NCBI RefSeq assembly: GCF_024166365.1
Contig: NC_064822.1
Coordinates: 109,922,823-109,986,822 of the forward strand
DNA from: Elephas maximus indicus
Taxonomy: Eukaryota; Chordata; Mammalia; Proboscidea; Elephantidae
DNA: 64,000 bases
Direction of reading: 5' to 3'
Shown here: positions 11,076-22,943 of the stretch, in pieces
Numbering within the stretch: the first letter of the stretch is position 1
Layout of the letters: each line of letters begins with the position of its first letter
Notes under the pieces: model-generated
Databases searched by the model: none
Told to the model about the DNA's origin: nothing
The model's input: the letters and a program-made list of their open reading frames with translations, nothing else
Made by a program: the position numbers and the translations under genes

Positions 11076-12678
11076 TACAATACTGAAGGATTCTATGGGG
11101 AAAATATTAAATGATGCAGGAAGCATCAAAAGAAGATGGAAGAAATACAGAGTCACTATACCAGAAAGAACTGGTTGACGTTCAACCATTTCAGGAGGTA
11201 TCATATGATCAGGAACTGATGTACTGAAGAAGTCCAAGCTGCACTGAAGACACTGGTGAAAAACAAGGCTCTGGGAATTGACGGAATACCAATTGAGATA
11301 TTTCAGCAAATGGATGCAGTACTGGAAGTGCTCACTCGTCTATGCCAAGAAATCTTGAAGACAGCTACCTGGCTAACTGGCTGGAAGAGATCCATATTTA
11401 TGCTTATTCCAAAGGTGATCCAGCTGAATGTGGAAATTATTGAACGTTTTTTATCATTAATATCACATGCAAGCAAAAATTTTGCTGAAGATCATTCAAA
11501 AGTGGCTGCAGCAGTATATTGACAGGGAACTGCCAAAAATTCAAGCCAGATTTAGAAGAGGACATGGAACCAAGTATATCATTGCTGATGTCAGATGGAT
11601 CCTGGCTGAAAGCAGAGAATACCAGGAAGATGTTTACCTGTGTTTTATTGACTATACAAAGGCATTTGACTGTGTGGATCATAACAAACTATGGATAACA
11701 TTATGGAGAATGGGAATTCCAGAACACTTAATTGTGCCCATGAGGAATCTGTACATGGATAGAGAGGCAGTTGGTCGAACAGAACAAGGGATACTGAGTA
11801 AAGTCAGGAAAGGTATGTGTCAGGGTTGTATTCTTTCACCACACTTATTCAGCCTGTATGCTGAGCAAATAATCTGAGTAGCTGGACTATATGAAGAAGA
11901 ATGGGGCATCAGGATTGGAGGAAGGCTCATTAATAACCTGCATCATACAGATGACACAGCCTTGCTTGCTGAAGGACTAGAAGTACTTACTGATGAAGAT
12001 CAAAGACTACAGCCTTCAGTATGGAGTACACCTCAACATAAAACAAAAATCCTCACAACTAGACCAACAGGATTGAAGTTGTCAAGGATTTCATTTTACT
12101 TGGATCCACAGTCAACAGCCATGGAGGCAGCAGTCAAGAAATCAAGAGATGCATTGCACTGGGCAAATCTGCTGCAAAAGACCTCTCTGAAGTGTTAAAA
12201 AGCAAAGATGTCACCTTGAGGCCTAAGGTGTGCCTGACCCAACCCACGGTGTTTTCAATCGCCTCATATGCATGCGAAAGCTGGGCAATTAGTAAGGAAG
12301 ATTGAAGAAGAATTGACGCCTTTGAAATGTGGTGTTGGCAAAAAATACTGAATACACCATAAACTGCCAAAAGAAGGAACAAATCCCTCCGGGAAGAAGT
12401 ACAACCAGAACACTCTTTAGAAGCAAGGATGGTGAGACTACATCTTACATACTTTGGATACGTTATCAGGAGGGATTAGTTCCTGGAGAAGGACATCATA
12501 CTTGGTAGAGTCAGCGAAAAAGAGGAAGACCCTCGATGAGATGGATTGACAGTGGCTGCAGTAACGGGCTGAAGCATAGCAACAATTGTGGGGATGGCAC
12601 AGAACCGGGCAGTGTTTCGTTCTGTTGTGCATAGGGTCGCTGAGTCGGACCCACTCGACAGCGTCTAACAACAGCAGC
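11076..12678 (+). mobile_element. RTE LINE, forward 3' part
   Basis: Plus-strand RTE sequence from the linker through reverse transcriptase to the 3' end. At 11467-11877 a 136-codon open stretch carries 'FIDYTKAFDCVDHNKLW' and 'GMCQGCILSPHLFSLYAEQI', recognisable reverse-transcriptase blocks. The tail 'actcgacagcgtctaacaac' ends near 12674. Frame breaks show it is dead. It begins where the inverted part leaves off (element-internal position near 2065 of the first copy). Confidence 0.85.
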
Positions 12679-12819
12679 AAACTGAAAAGGGATGGGAAGG
12701 GAAGGGAAGAAGTGCATTTTAGGAAGAACATGTACCAAAGCACGATGTTAGGGAGACAATGAGTTCACCACAGACAAGGTGGGGAATAGAAGATGATTCT
12801 GGTGCAATAGTGAAACACA

Positions 12820-13040
12820 GTGGGGTGAAGAGTACTGTCTTTGGGAGTAGCAGACTTGGCTCCAGTATAGTAAATGATCAACTCTTATCTTACAAATTTA
12901 TGATCCTCAGTTTCCTTATCTATTAAGTGGGGACATAATACTACCTATTTCATAGTTATGTGGAATTAAATGCAACAATACATATACTCTGTATAGTGAC
13001 TGGCACATATCAAGTGCTTGAAAAGCCTTTGCTATTATTA
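12820..13040 (+). repeat. MIR SINE
   Basis: 'gatcctcagtttccttatct', 'aagtggggacataatactac' and 'gactggcacatatcaagtgc' follow the usual order of the mammalian-wide MIR core and 3' region. Confidence 0.65.
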
Positions 13041-13549
13041 TTAGGTAAATGGGAACAAATTATTAAATATCTTGAAAGCGGTGCTAAGACAGGTGGAAGA
13101 TCAACTGAAATGAATAAAGACTAGTGGCTAAAAGGCTAGTTAGGAGGTTGCTGCATTAATCCAGGTAAGAATGGTGATCTGAAATAAAGCAGTGGTAGTG
13201 GAGATGCAAACAAACAAACTGGCTGGCTTTCAAAGTCATCACTAGTATTGAAATGCCAGGATTTGGTTACTGATAGAATGTGAGAGAATTCTGAAAAGAT
13301 TGGATAACAGTAACACAGCCAACCTAAATTAGCCATATAAGAGGAAGAGAAGGCCTGGGTGGTAGCTGAAGCTCTGAGCACCTCCCAAATCCAAAGTCCC
13401 TTTGAGGACAGTGGTTCCATTATCTTTTTTGCATAATGCTGATAGGGCTCCCACCACAAGCATCACAACAAACACCCTGCTACCCCTGAATGCCCCAGGA
13501 AGTAGGTCTAAAAGCAACTACTAGACTACTGTCCTGAAAATAAGGATGG
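13041..13549. other. Intergenic with unclassified old repeat
   Basis: No gene. Phrases such as 'gctgcattaatccaggtaag' and 'gcagtggtagtggagatgca' look like an old dispersed repeat I cannot name. A patch at 13287-13346 resembles 15592-15651. Confidence 0.35.
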
Positions 13550-13945
13550 TGTCTTACTTATACGGTGCTGCTATAACAGAAATACCACAAGCGGATGGCT
13601 TTAACAATTTATTTTCTCACCGTTTAGGAGACTAGAAGCCCCAATTCAGTGTGCCTGCTCTAGGTGGAAGGCTTTCTCTTTCTGTTGCTTCTGGAGGAAG
13701 AGCCTTGCCTGTTTGAGCTTTTGCTCCTCAGTGATCTTCATGTGGCTTGGCATCTCTCTTTCCTTGTTCTTTGCTTCTTGGTTCTCTCTCACTTAATCTT
13801 TGTATCTCAAAATAGACTGACTCATGATAGACCCTAATTCTGCCTCATTAACATAACAAACACAACCCATTCACAAATGGGATCATAACCTTAGGCATAA
13901 GTTAGGATTTACTTCATGTATTTTTGGAGGACACAATTCAGTACA
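13550..13945 (-). mobile_element. MaLR/MLT1-like LTR
   Basis: Same family and orientation as 4133-4528, clearly alignable over the whole length. Minus-strand ends are 'tgtactgaattgtgtcctcc' and 'gtataagtaagaca'. Flanks GATGG (13545-13549) and GAGGG (13946-13950) match in four of five bases. Confidence 0.6.
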
Positions 13946-14149
13946 GAGGGTCAGCGACGACATTAGTGAGAAAAGAGTAGAGTGGGCAGGTTGCAACGGA
14001 TTAAAGAGCGAACAAAAACTGAAGGCCAAGTATAGACAATTCAAGAAGACTGGCACTGAAGGGAAGCAAGCAATAGCTTGACAGGGAGTGTGGAGTTCTA
14101 GGTATTGACTTGCTCAACATGTACACTCTTCTAGTGTGCAGAAACCAGA

Positions 14150-14535
14150 AAGCTAAACACTATATTTCCTATATTCCCTTGCAGTTAGGGTTCAGATGTG
14201 ATTTAAGTTCTGCCAATCAGATGCACTAGTGTATTGCTTGGATTCTGAAGCCAGCAGGGATTAAGATAGGGTTCAGGGCATTCATTTAGAGATGTGACAG
14301 TGGCAGAAGTGGTATGCTTCTTGAACTGGCAGCTAGAGTGGCAGCTTCCTAACTGTAGAAGTAGCAGCTCCCTGAGCAGTCACTGGGAGTTGTTTCTAGA
14401 TGTCTAGAGTCTGCTTCTTCAGCCTTCCTTCAAACCCTATGATTCATTTAATGCCCTATAACAAAGTCCCTTCCGGCTTAAATTAGCTCAAGTGGATTCT
14501 GTTCTCTGCAACTGAATCCTGACCAATACAGGGGA
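14150..14535 (+). repeat. Possible old LTR remnant
   Basis: 'tatattcccttgcagttagg', 'gttctgccaatcagatgcac' and the end 'actgaatcctgaccaataca' recall old mammalian LTR consensus phrases. I cannot name the family; diverged. Confidence 0.3.
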
Positions 14536-14682
14536 ACAGGGATGTCTTTTTTTTTTTTAAAAAAAGAAAGGATATTAACTTTAGCATTTCTGTAGCTTAA
14601 AGAGTCAAGGCAAGAGAAAAGAGTTAAGGTAAAGAAAGGGAATAATTTAGGGAAGATATTGGAGGGTAAGAGAAGTTGGGTG

Positions 14683-15195
14683 TGGTAGCCATCCTCCAAG
14701 ATGGCCCCAAGAGATTGTGGCCTCCTGGTAATCATACCTGTGAAGTCTCCTCCCACAATGAACAGGATTTATTCACCAGTGAAAGCAATAGGATATTGCA
14801 GAAATGGAAAGTGGCTTCTGAAATTAGGTCATAAAAAAATTTGCAACTCCAACCTTGCTCTTTCAAATTGTTCACTCTGGGGAAGTCAGTTGCTATGTTC
14901 TAAGGACGCTCAAACAGGCTGTAGAAAGGCCCATGTAGGGAGGGAGTGAAGCCTTCTATCAACTACCTGCACTGACTACCCAGATATGTAAGTAAGCCAC
15001 CTTGTAAACAAATCCTCCAGTCTCAGTCTTCAGACAGCTGCTGCCCTGACATCTTGACTGCAACCATGATCTAAGTCAGGGTCATCAAGCTAAGCCACTC
15101 CTGAATTTCTTATAGAAATTATGATGCTAATAAATGTTTATTGTTATAATCCACTGTTTTACAGTAATCTGTTATGCAGTGATGGATAACTAATA
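14683..15195 (+). mobile_element. Probable ERVL/MaLR-type LTR
   Basis: Begins 'tggtagccatcctccaagat', carries AATAAA at about 15131 and ends 'gatggataactaata'. The order matches a common mammalian LTR I recall, but it is a different family from the copies at 4.13 and 13.55 kb. No clear flanking duplication. Confidence 0.5.
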
Positions 15196-15207
15196 TGCTG
15201 GGCTACA

Positions 15208-15378
15208 GTACCAAAAAAAAAAAAAAAACCTAGTGCCGTCGAGTCGATTCCGACTCATAGCAACCTACAGAACAGAGTAGAACTGCCCCATAGAGTTTCC
15301 AAGGAGTGCCTGGCAGATTTGAACTGCTGACCCTTTGGTTAGCAGCCGTACCACTTAGCCACTACGCCACCAGGGTTT
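15208..15378 (-). repeat. AfroSINE
   Basis: Full-length minus-strand copy with A-run, 'gtcgagtcgattccgactca', and head 'cactacgccaccagggtttc'. A perfect 10-bp duplication CTGGGCTACA flanks it at 15198-15207 and 15379-15388. It landed just after the end of the preceding LTR. Confidence 0.9.
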
Positions 15379-15388
15379 CTGGGCTACA

Positions 15389-16154
15389 ATACAGGGATGA
15401 GGCTAGCACTGGAGAGGACGTATACTGCTGAGACAAAGGAAAAGGTAGTTACTGTAAGAGTTAAGTCCCGGAATTGGAAAGAGAAGACGTTAAGTTTGAT
15501 GACCAGTATTTTCCCGAGAAAGTTAAGAGGCAAAGTCATCTGCTGCCAAGTCAGGGTACAAAGTAGGGGCTATAACGTTCAGGAAAATATAAGGGAATTC
15601 TGAAAAGATTGGATGAGCTGTGACACAATTAACTTAGATCAGCCATATAGGGTTGCAACAGCCAACAGGTAAATCTGAAAGAGCCAAGCATAATTGAGTG
15701 CCTGAGTTTAGAAATCACGTATCTGCAGTAGAGTCACTTGGTATATTTATGTGAATTTCTAGAACTAAGCTTGATAACCTAAAATGAATACAGTAAGAGA
15801 TGGTGGGATTCATCTGGCTTGGGAATTGGTAAATGTGTGGAGACACCAGAAGAACAAGGTGGTCAAAGGAATTCAGGGTATTGACTTAGGCCACTGAAAT
15901 GACTTTCCATCTTGGTAGACATAGAAATAAGTTCAGGTAGAAACTCATAGCCTGGGAGAAAGACAGTTGAATACAGAATCAACATTTAGGGAAGCAGGAT
16001 GGTATAGAAGCCAAGAGTAGTAAATTAGAAATCAGAAATACCAGGTTATGGTCATCAAGCTATGTATCCCCAGCAAATATCAAATGTTCAGGGCCTGTGT
16101 TAAAATACGTAAAATGCCAAGTGAAAACAATGGCGAGCATATAGTAAGTGCTCT
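15389..16154. other. Intergenic, no gene recognised
   Basis: No gene or clear repeat. It contains the 15592-15651 patch that resembles 13287-13346, and weak MIR-like phrases near 16010-16150. Confidence 0.35.
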
Positions 16155-16163
16155 GCAACTATT

Positions 16164-16838
16164 TTTTTTTTTAATTTTTATTGTGCTTTAAGTGAGTTTA
16201 CATATCAAGTCAGTCTCTCATACAGATATTTATATACACCTTGCTATACAGTCCTAGCTGCTTTTCCCCAGACAGCACACTCCTCTCCACCCTCTATTTC
16301 CGTGTCCATTCAGCCAGCTTCTGACGCCCTCTGCCTTCTCATCTCCCCTCCTGACAGGGGCTGCCCACAGTCTCACGGGTCTACTTGATCCAAGAAGCTT
16401 ACTCCTCGCTCCGGCTATCATTTTCTATCTTAAAGTCCAGTCCAATCCCTGTCTGAAAAGTTGGCTTTGGGAATGGTTCCTGTCTTGGGCTAACAGAAGG
16501 TCTAGGGACCATGACCTCCAGGGTCCTTCTGGTCTCAGTCTGACCATTAAGTCTGGTCTTTTACAAGAATTTGAGGTCTGCATCCCACTGCTCTCCTACT
16601 CTCTCAGGGGTTCTCTGTTGTGCTCCCTGTCAGGGCAGTCATCAGTTGTACCTGGGCACCATCTAGTTCTTCCGGTCTCAGGCTGATGTAGTCTCTGGTT
16701 TATGTGGCCCTTTCTTTCTCTTGGGCTCATAATTACCTTTTGTCTTTAGTGTTCCTCGTTCTCCTTTGCTCCAGGTAGGTTGAGACCAATTGATACATTT
16801 TAGATGGCTGATTGCTAGCATTTAAGGCCCCAGTCTTA
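16164..16838 (-). mobile_element. L1 3'UTR fragment
   Basis: It starts with a T-run (poly-A on the minus strand) and follows the same 3'UTR seen at 8.5, 40.7 and 43.7 kb, ending inside the UTR ('gattgctagcatttaagg'). A 9-bp duplication GCAACTATT flanks it at 16155-16163 and 16839-16847, so this is a severely 5'-truncated insertion. Confidence 0.85.
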
Positions 16839-16847
16839 GCAACTATT

Positions 16848-19800
16848 CTTAATGTTTACTGTTTTAAAATTATATAGCATTTAATACATACACATAAAGC
16901 ATAATAAAATGAAATTTGGGAAGCCCACTGCCCAATTTATTGAACAGAATACTACTATTATCCTGTGCTTCTTCCTATCTCCCTGGCCTCTCTCTCCTCT
17001 GGAGATAATCACTGTCTTGAATTTTTCTGTTTATTATTCCTTTTAAAAAACTTCATGTGCCACATTTGTACAGGGCCTATTTCCTTATATGCAAAATGAA
17101 GCTTTGGGTTAGGCAGCTTTTCAGCTCCCTTCCAGGTCTAAGAGTATATGAGAATAAGATAGGTGCATATCAAAGTTACATATCTGGTAGAACCATATCA
17201 ATGCTTATTTTAAAAAGTTTTTATAAAGCTGTAATACTGACTTCTGTTGAAATCTCCAGTTCAACACAAGGATACCTCAATGGTGCTTCTAATTTCAAGA
17301 AAAAAAAAAAAATTTCAAGGGCTTCTATTAACTTTCGATTTGTAACTGCCATAAAACTCTACTTTTGAGAAAACCAACACAAGGATGCAAATAATCTAAG
17401 CCCCTGACCCTGTTCAGTGAAAACCTCAAACCCAAGCCTGAGGAAATAAACTGAAAAAGATGAACTTGGAAAACATTTTTTTAACGTGAAAAGTACTTTA
17501 ATAAAAATTGAGAGGCATGGTTGGATTTATAAGCAGTTTTTCATACAATCTAGATTTCCTCCTTTTATATATATAAGTAAATACATAAATAATAAAACAA
17601 GTAACTTGTCTTCTTCAGATTTCTTCAAAGTCTCTTTCTTACACTGTTTTAGTTGCATTAAACCTTCTTTAAACAAGGTGAACACAAATACAAATCTGCT
17701 GATCATATGGCTGTTCTCTAGGGATACTGTCTGGTCTAGGATGCTGTATTTCCTAGCTATACACAAGGTTAGATTTCACTAAACTGTAAGAGTTAAGTGA
17801 GTTGGACCAGGCAGTGGAATTGCTGTGCAGAAGGCAAATGCCCTGTTAACACACAGGTCTGCATTTATCAGACCTCAGTGTGCCTGGAATAGAAAGTCAG
17901 GCCAGGCTGTTGGTATGATGCAACAGGTTTATGTATCTTCAGTGGCCTCCAGAGAGGTCAAGACTGTAAAGTAGGATGTGAGTATGTTCTGAACCTTCAC
18001 AGTACTAGGAAGACAGTGACCAAAAGAAAGAACAATCACTACAGTATTTTTCTCATGAAATTTAGTTTTTCCTTATTCTGCCCACTGAGTTGACACACTA
18101 AACCAAATATTTTCTTAAATTAAACATCTCTCCTTCCCAAGGCCAGTCCTGCTTCAATCATTCAAAATATGGTATATAAACTGCCTTGATTTTTATAACC
18201 TCCCTCTTTAAAAATGGCATAAACGTTATCCCCTTAGTTTTTGTGTATTTTGGAGTTTAATATGAATTGTGAAAAGTACAACTAAAGCACCTCAAGAATA
18301 GTGCACCAGTACAGATAATATACATTTTTGTCTAAGAGACTAACACAAGCAGCTACTGTTCTGCCTCACCAATATGAAATGGTACCTCAGTGCATTATTT
18401 CAAATTAAATCCACTCTCCCTGCTTAGCTCAGGCAGAGCTACCAAGCCAGCTAAGCACCACTTATCACCTACATTTGTTTATTCCTAGTGAGAACCCTTT
18501 GCAAATCACAATGGCACTTCCCAAACCCCTACAGAGAAAAGCAATCTTCCAAAAAAGCAAATCCTCTCCTTGGGACAGAGTATGGAGGCCCTGGTTAAGA
18601 CCAAAATGTAGGACTCAAAGGCTCTCCTTCTGGGCTAAGCTTTTGCAACATCTGCATTTAACCTCTAACCAGGAACACAGGCAGAATAATCGACTGTTTA
18701 CCTTTACACAGCTCACATTCCAAAATGGGTGGGGGGGAGGGGCTTCCTTAAGATAAAAGCTTCCCCTCCCAATTTCTGGTAACACTAGAGTTAGAGCCAC
18801 TTCTTTGTGCTAGTTCTTGGAAATCTCCAAACATTTCCAGCAAACTAAATCCAGACTAGTGAATCCTAGGCCAAATAAAAATCCTAAGCAGTCTCTTAAA
18901 GCTCTTGAACCAGCCAAACTGGCTGCTTTAATCATTAGTTTACTGAAGACACAACAGGATTGTCTATTTTTGTGAGCTAACAAAATTAACAGAGACAGGC
19001 ATTCTCCTGTACTGAATGCTACTCCTACTCCTTAAAGGCCAGAGGTTTTCAACTAAATTTTAGAAGTCGTGAGAAACAGATGCCCTTCCAAAATAAAAAA
19101 ATTTTTTTCATGAATGATAGATGTTAGCCTACCTCACCCCTAAAGGTATTTTTTTAAAACACAAAGTAACTATTTCCTATTGAACGCCTTTGTTGAATTA
19201 TATTCAATTAGCTAATTCTTTGCAATGAGACTCTGCTCGTTTTTCCTAAAGTAAGTAGGTGTTCTGGGTTACAAATGTAAGATTGTTTTGTCCTGTCATC
19301 ACCCAAACAAACAAAATCAAAAGGGTTTCATATTTTTCAGCAACAAGACTTTCGAAATAAACTGTTGCGAGGTGTTGACTGACACACAAACATAAAGAAC
19401 CAGAATTAGGGGGCATAAGAAATAGTCTAGTTATTCACTTAAGACCACAGAGGCAGAAGCAGAAACACTATTGTACTGAGGGCTTATCTTGGAACCTGTT
19501 TTTAGAGGCTGAAACTCAACAAACAGCTCTTCTTCATAAAGTGAGAATCCCGTTTTGTATAAAGCTCTTGGAAGGAGGCATTCCACAGGAACCCAGCCCT
19601 CTTCTTATCTGTTACCCACAAACAATGCTACAGAGATCACTTTTGGAATTATCTGTCAGTATACTTCATCAGAGTTCCTATCTATACCAGATCCCAAATT
19701 CCTCCTCATGCCAGACAGTTTCAAAACAAAAGCCTGAAAACAACCAAAGAGAAAAGAAAACAGAAGTAATCCGAACAATAAAAAAAACTGGTCTAGAGAG

Positions 19801-20349
19801 ATTATGATGGCTCCTTGCAAGGGCCAACAAGATGCTAGGATGCCCAGAGCATTGGGTGTTTCAGAAATCTTAACTTGTTACAGGCACATCTCAGGGTTGT
19901 CAGAGGGCCCTCAGGCTTTTAAGTTTTGAAGCGTAATCAAATTCCACACACAGGTGGAAAGCCTATCTCTTCTCCACATATGCATTAGTTCCACACCCTC
20001 CACCCCAATCTTCACTCCTACATAATCTACACCTAGGAATGGCGGAAGATTAAAAAATAAAACAAACCTACCCTAAATTGGAAGAATTCAGGAAGCAAGA
20101 TGTCTTACGTTATTCTAAACAAGAATGGGATATTTTGCTCTATAAATGCTATCACCGTCTCAGTGACTCACTGATCAAAAAAGGCCCATTCTTGTACATG
20201 CTGAAAAGAACTTGCTTGACAAATACACGGTTACTTGTTTTCTGTCTGCTTTAACTGGATCCCTTAAAATCACTTTAAATCATTGTTTCTTTAATGTGGA
20301 ATGGGATGTGATTTCTGATCTCGGGACTGCTGGTATTCTTAACCAAACT
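16848..20349. other. Intergenic, downstream of GTSF1
   Basis: Mostly single-copy-looking AT-rich DNA. About 16850-17050 may be an old L1 3' remnant and 17060-17160 a MIR scrap. No ORF longer than about 100 codons, and none with recognisable content. It lies beyond the GTSF1 poly-A signal. Confidence 0.4.
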
Positions 20350-20560
20350 ATCAGGCTGGCTAAGTCGATGCTTTATTTGGAACAGTTCTTCTGAGTTTGA
20401 GGGTTCTTGCATCAAGTGAATGAGGGCTCAAATGAGGGAGGAAAAAAAGGTACTTGTCAGTTTGAAAGTCACAGGTTTATCTTTTCTACAATTAGACTAG
20501 GAGAAAAATGAAGAACCCACTGGTAGCAGGAAGAAGCAACAGTCTTCTTAAGTCTGGCAT
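20350..20560 (-). other. GTSF1: GTSF1 last exon (3'UTR)
   Basis: On the minus strand a strong acceptor ('tttcctgtttcgttgtag') precedes an exon starting ATGCCAGACTTAAG at 20560. AATAAA lies at 20377-20372, so cleavage is expected near 20345-20360. It would be joined to the donor at 22907/22906. The exon is inferred from splice signals plus the poly-A signal; no transcript was available. Confidence 0.65.
20372..20377 (-). terminator. GTSF1: GTSF1 poly-A signal
   Basis: Canonical AATAAA on the minus strand (plus-strand tttatt), followed by a T/G-rich stretch as expected for a cleavage site. Confidence 0.6.
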
Positions 20561-20922
20561 CTACAACGAAACAGGAAAAAACAGTTCTTAGTTCCTGTCA
20601 ATGACAAAAGGACCAAGTGCATCTATCGATGGGACACACAACTACAATCTGATTAAAATCTCTTGGTTTGCTGGAGGAATCTGCTGTTGTTAATGGCAGA
20701 ACACCAAGTACCTTCTGACCCTTAGCTCTTTTGTGTCACTAAGCGTAGGGAAACTTGTTAATTGAATTAAAAACATCCTACACAGCAATCAACATACACT
20801 CCTTGTGTCAGAAGTTTCACAAGTGAGAAGAAAGTCAGAAATGACTATCTAGGCAATTGACTCAGATAATTCTGGATTAATTCCAATGAATTTATATTGA
20901 TTTTTTTCTCTTAAATACTCTA

Positions 20923-21136
20923 AACCCATTGCCGTCAAGTCGATTCTGACTCATAGTGACCCTATGGACAGAGTAGGAGCTGCCTCATAGGGTTTCTGTG
21001 GCTGTAATCTTCACGGAAGTGGACTGCCACATTTTTCTCCCATGGAGCAGCTGCTGGGTTTGAACCACTGACCTTTTTTGTTTACTAGCCTTTTGGTTAG
21101 TAGCTAAGCACTTAACCACTGTGCCACCAGGGCTCC
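20923..21136 (-). repeat. AfroSINE (long-middle subfamily) in GTSF1 3'UTR intron
   Basis: Body 'gccgtcaagtcgattctgac', a middle with 'ctgtggctgtaatcttcacg', head 'ccactgtgccaccagggctc'. It is inverted relative to the copy at 21758, 621 bp away. Confidence 0.8.
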
Positions 21137-21757
21137 TTTAGTCATTAATTCAAATATATTTTTGAGCTCCTACAATGTTCATTAAGGGAACAAAAATTAA
21201 TATATTGTTTTTGAGGCACTTAGCTAGTAAAAAGTAGAATTGTTGATAAAAACACAAATGGGATAAAACACAAATGCTAAGTTAACTTAAACCTTTTTCA
21301 TGTATCATGTATATACATTAAAAAAAAGTCTCTACTCATACTTAAGTTCTTTAAGGGCATAAATCATGTCTCCTATTTCTTTTGTATCCTAACAAAGAAG
21401 CTATAGAATTATGCACACAAGAGGCATTCAAAAAAAGGTGCTTCAATTAAGAGGATAAAAAGGTCTGTGGCCGTTTGAGATAAGGATTCTTTATCTAACC
21501 TAGGATGTTTTTCTTTTTTCTGATCCCTCAGGGGTTACAAAGGAAAATAAATTTTCAGTGTGTAAGGAGTTTAACAGCAAAGAGTTAAGTTCCAAAGAAG
21601 AGAAGGGTTTTACAGAAAGAAGTTACTCCCAGGTTTTCACCTTAGAGCAGCCATTTTTGTTAGGTAGTATCCATTCTATATGATCACCACATATCCTGTG
21701 CAGTATGTCAGAGAGGAATTCAAAGTTCACCATTTACCCAGGTGTACTCAATATGTG

Positions 21758-21932
21758 GGAACCCTGGTGGTGTAGTGGTTAAGGGCTATGGCTACTAACC
21801 AAGAGGCTGGCAATTCAAATCTACCAGGCACTCCTCGGAAACTCTACGGGGTAGTCCTATTCTGTCCTATAGGGTTGCTATGAAGTCAGAATCAACTTGA
21901 TAACAATGGGTTTTTTTTTTTTTTGGTTTTTT
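21758..21932 (+). repeat. AfroSINE in GTSF1 3'UTR intron
   Basis: A full plus-strand copy: head 'aaccctggtggtgtagtggt', body, T-rich tail. Flanked by ACTCAATATGTG (21746-21757) and ACTCAATATATG (21933-21944), one mismatch in 12. Confidence 0.9.
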
Positions 21933-22207
21933 ACTCAATATATGCTTTCCTGACACATGCTAGTACTATTGGGTCTCTCACTTCTGGGGCCAAATTCCTA
22001 TTTTCTGGCTTCTACATGTATTTAACAATTTGGTACCTAGAAGCAGCTGATAAATATTAAGTGTTCATAGCTAAACGGTGTTTGCTTTTAGTATCTCTTT
22101 TCTGCTTTTCAGTAGAAGAAACATCAGTTTCAGTACAAAATGAATCTTAACTGATGGATCCATTTGCCTCACTGTCCAGAGAGAGTGAATGAACTGGGAG
22201 GCAACAG

Positions 22208-22290
22208 GGGAAGTATTCATGTATTCAGTAAATATTCACTGAGGGCCTACTATCTGCAACACAGTGGGGGATATAATCCCATTTCCAGCT
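22208..22290 (+). repeat. Probable L2 LINE 3' fragment
   Basis: 'ttcagtaaatattcactgag' and 'ggcctactatctgcaacaca' match the recalled L2 3'-end phrase 'aaatatttattgagcacctac'. Short and old. Confidence 0.4.
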
Positions 22291-22906
22291 TTTTTAACAT
22301 TCCTTGGCCGGTACATGTGGCTGGGTAACCTCAGCCACGACAGGATTTTTGAAGCATCACACTTTGCTCTGTGGAAAGGATAAGCTCAAAGAAGGGCTTC
22401 ATTTGTAAAAGATTCTGGTCTCTTCATGTAGATTTTGTGGGGTGCTGTGAAACCAAATACTCAGCTAACAGTGCAAGACTCTTTTAGAGACCCAAAACTT
22501 TTATGTGCTCATTAAAAAGTATGAATTTTTTGATGAGTGTTAAACTGTACTGCACAGGGAAAGAATTGCAGAGCAGTGAAGCACAGCTGTCTGATTAATC
22601 TAAGTCCATTAAAGATGCATGATAGATCTGGAATGCAACTTCGATGTATCGGAAGAAAAAAAGGCAGTGCGTACTAACATTAGGGAAAACAACTTGGCAT
22701 GTTAACGGAATTCTAATTTAACCAGTAAATGCCTATTCATTAGCGTGTAAAGCCATAACAGAGGCTATATTCTTAAAAGACACATACACACACAAAGCTT
22801 TAATTTGGTACCATAATCTGAAAGAAAATTGGACCCAAATTGCTTTATGTCCAGTTAAATCTTGCTGCCATCTGAAGAGATAGTGAAATAAAACTGAAAC
22901 ACTTAC

Positions 22907-22943
22907 TTGATGAGTTAGATGTTCAGTTACTGTGCATTTCCAT
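22907..22943 (-). CDS. GTSF1: GTSF1 coding exon 7 (37-nt exon with stop codon)
   Basis: Acceptor 'tttctactccatag' then 17 coding bases finishing N-G-N-A-Q and TAA (22929-22927), then 20 nt of 3'UTR before a consensus donor GTAAGT at 22906. The first two bases complete a split Asn codon with the A at 23870. The five terminal residues agree with the recalled human C-terminus. Confidence 0.88.
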
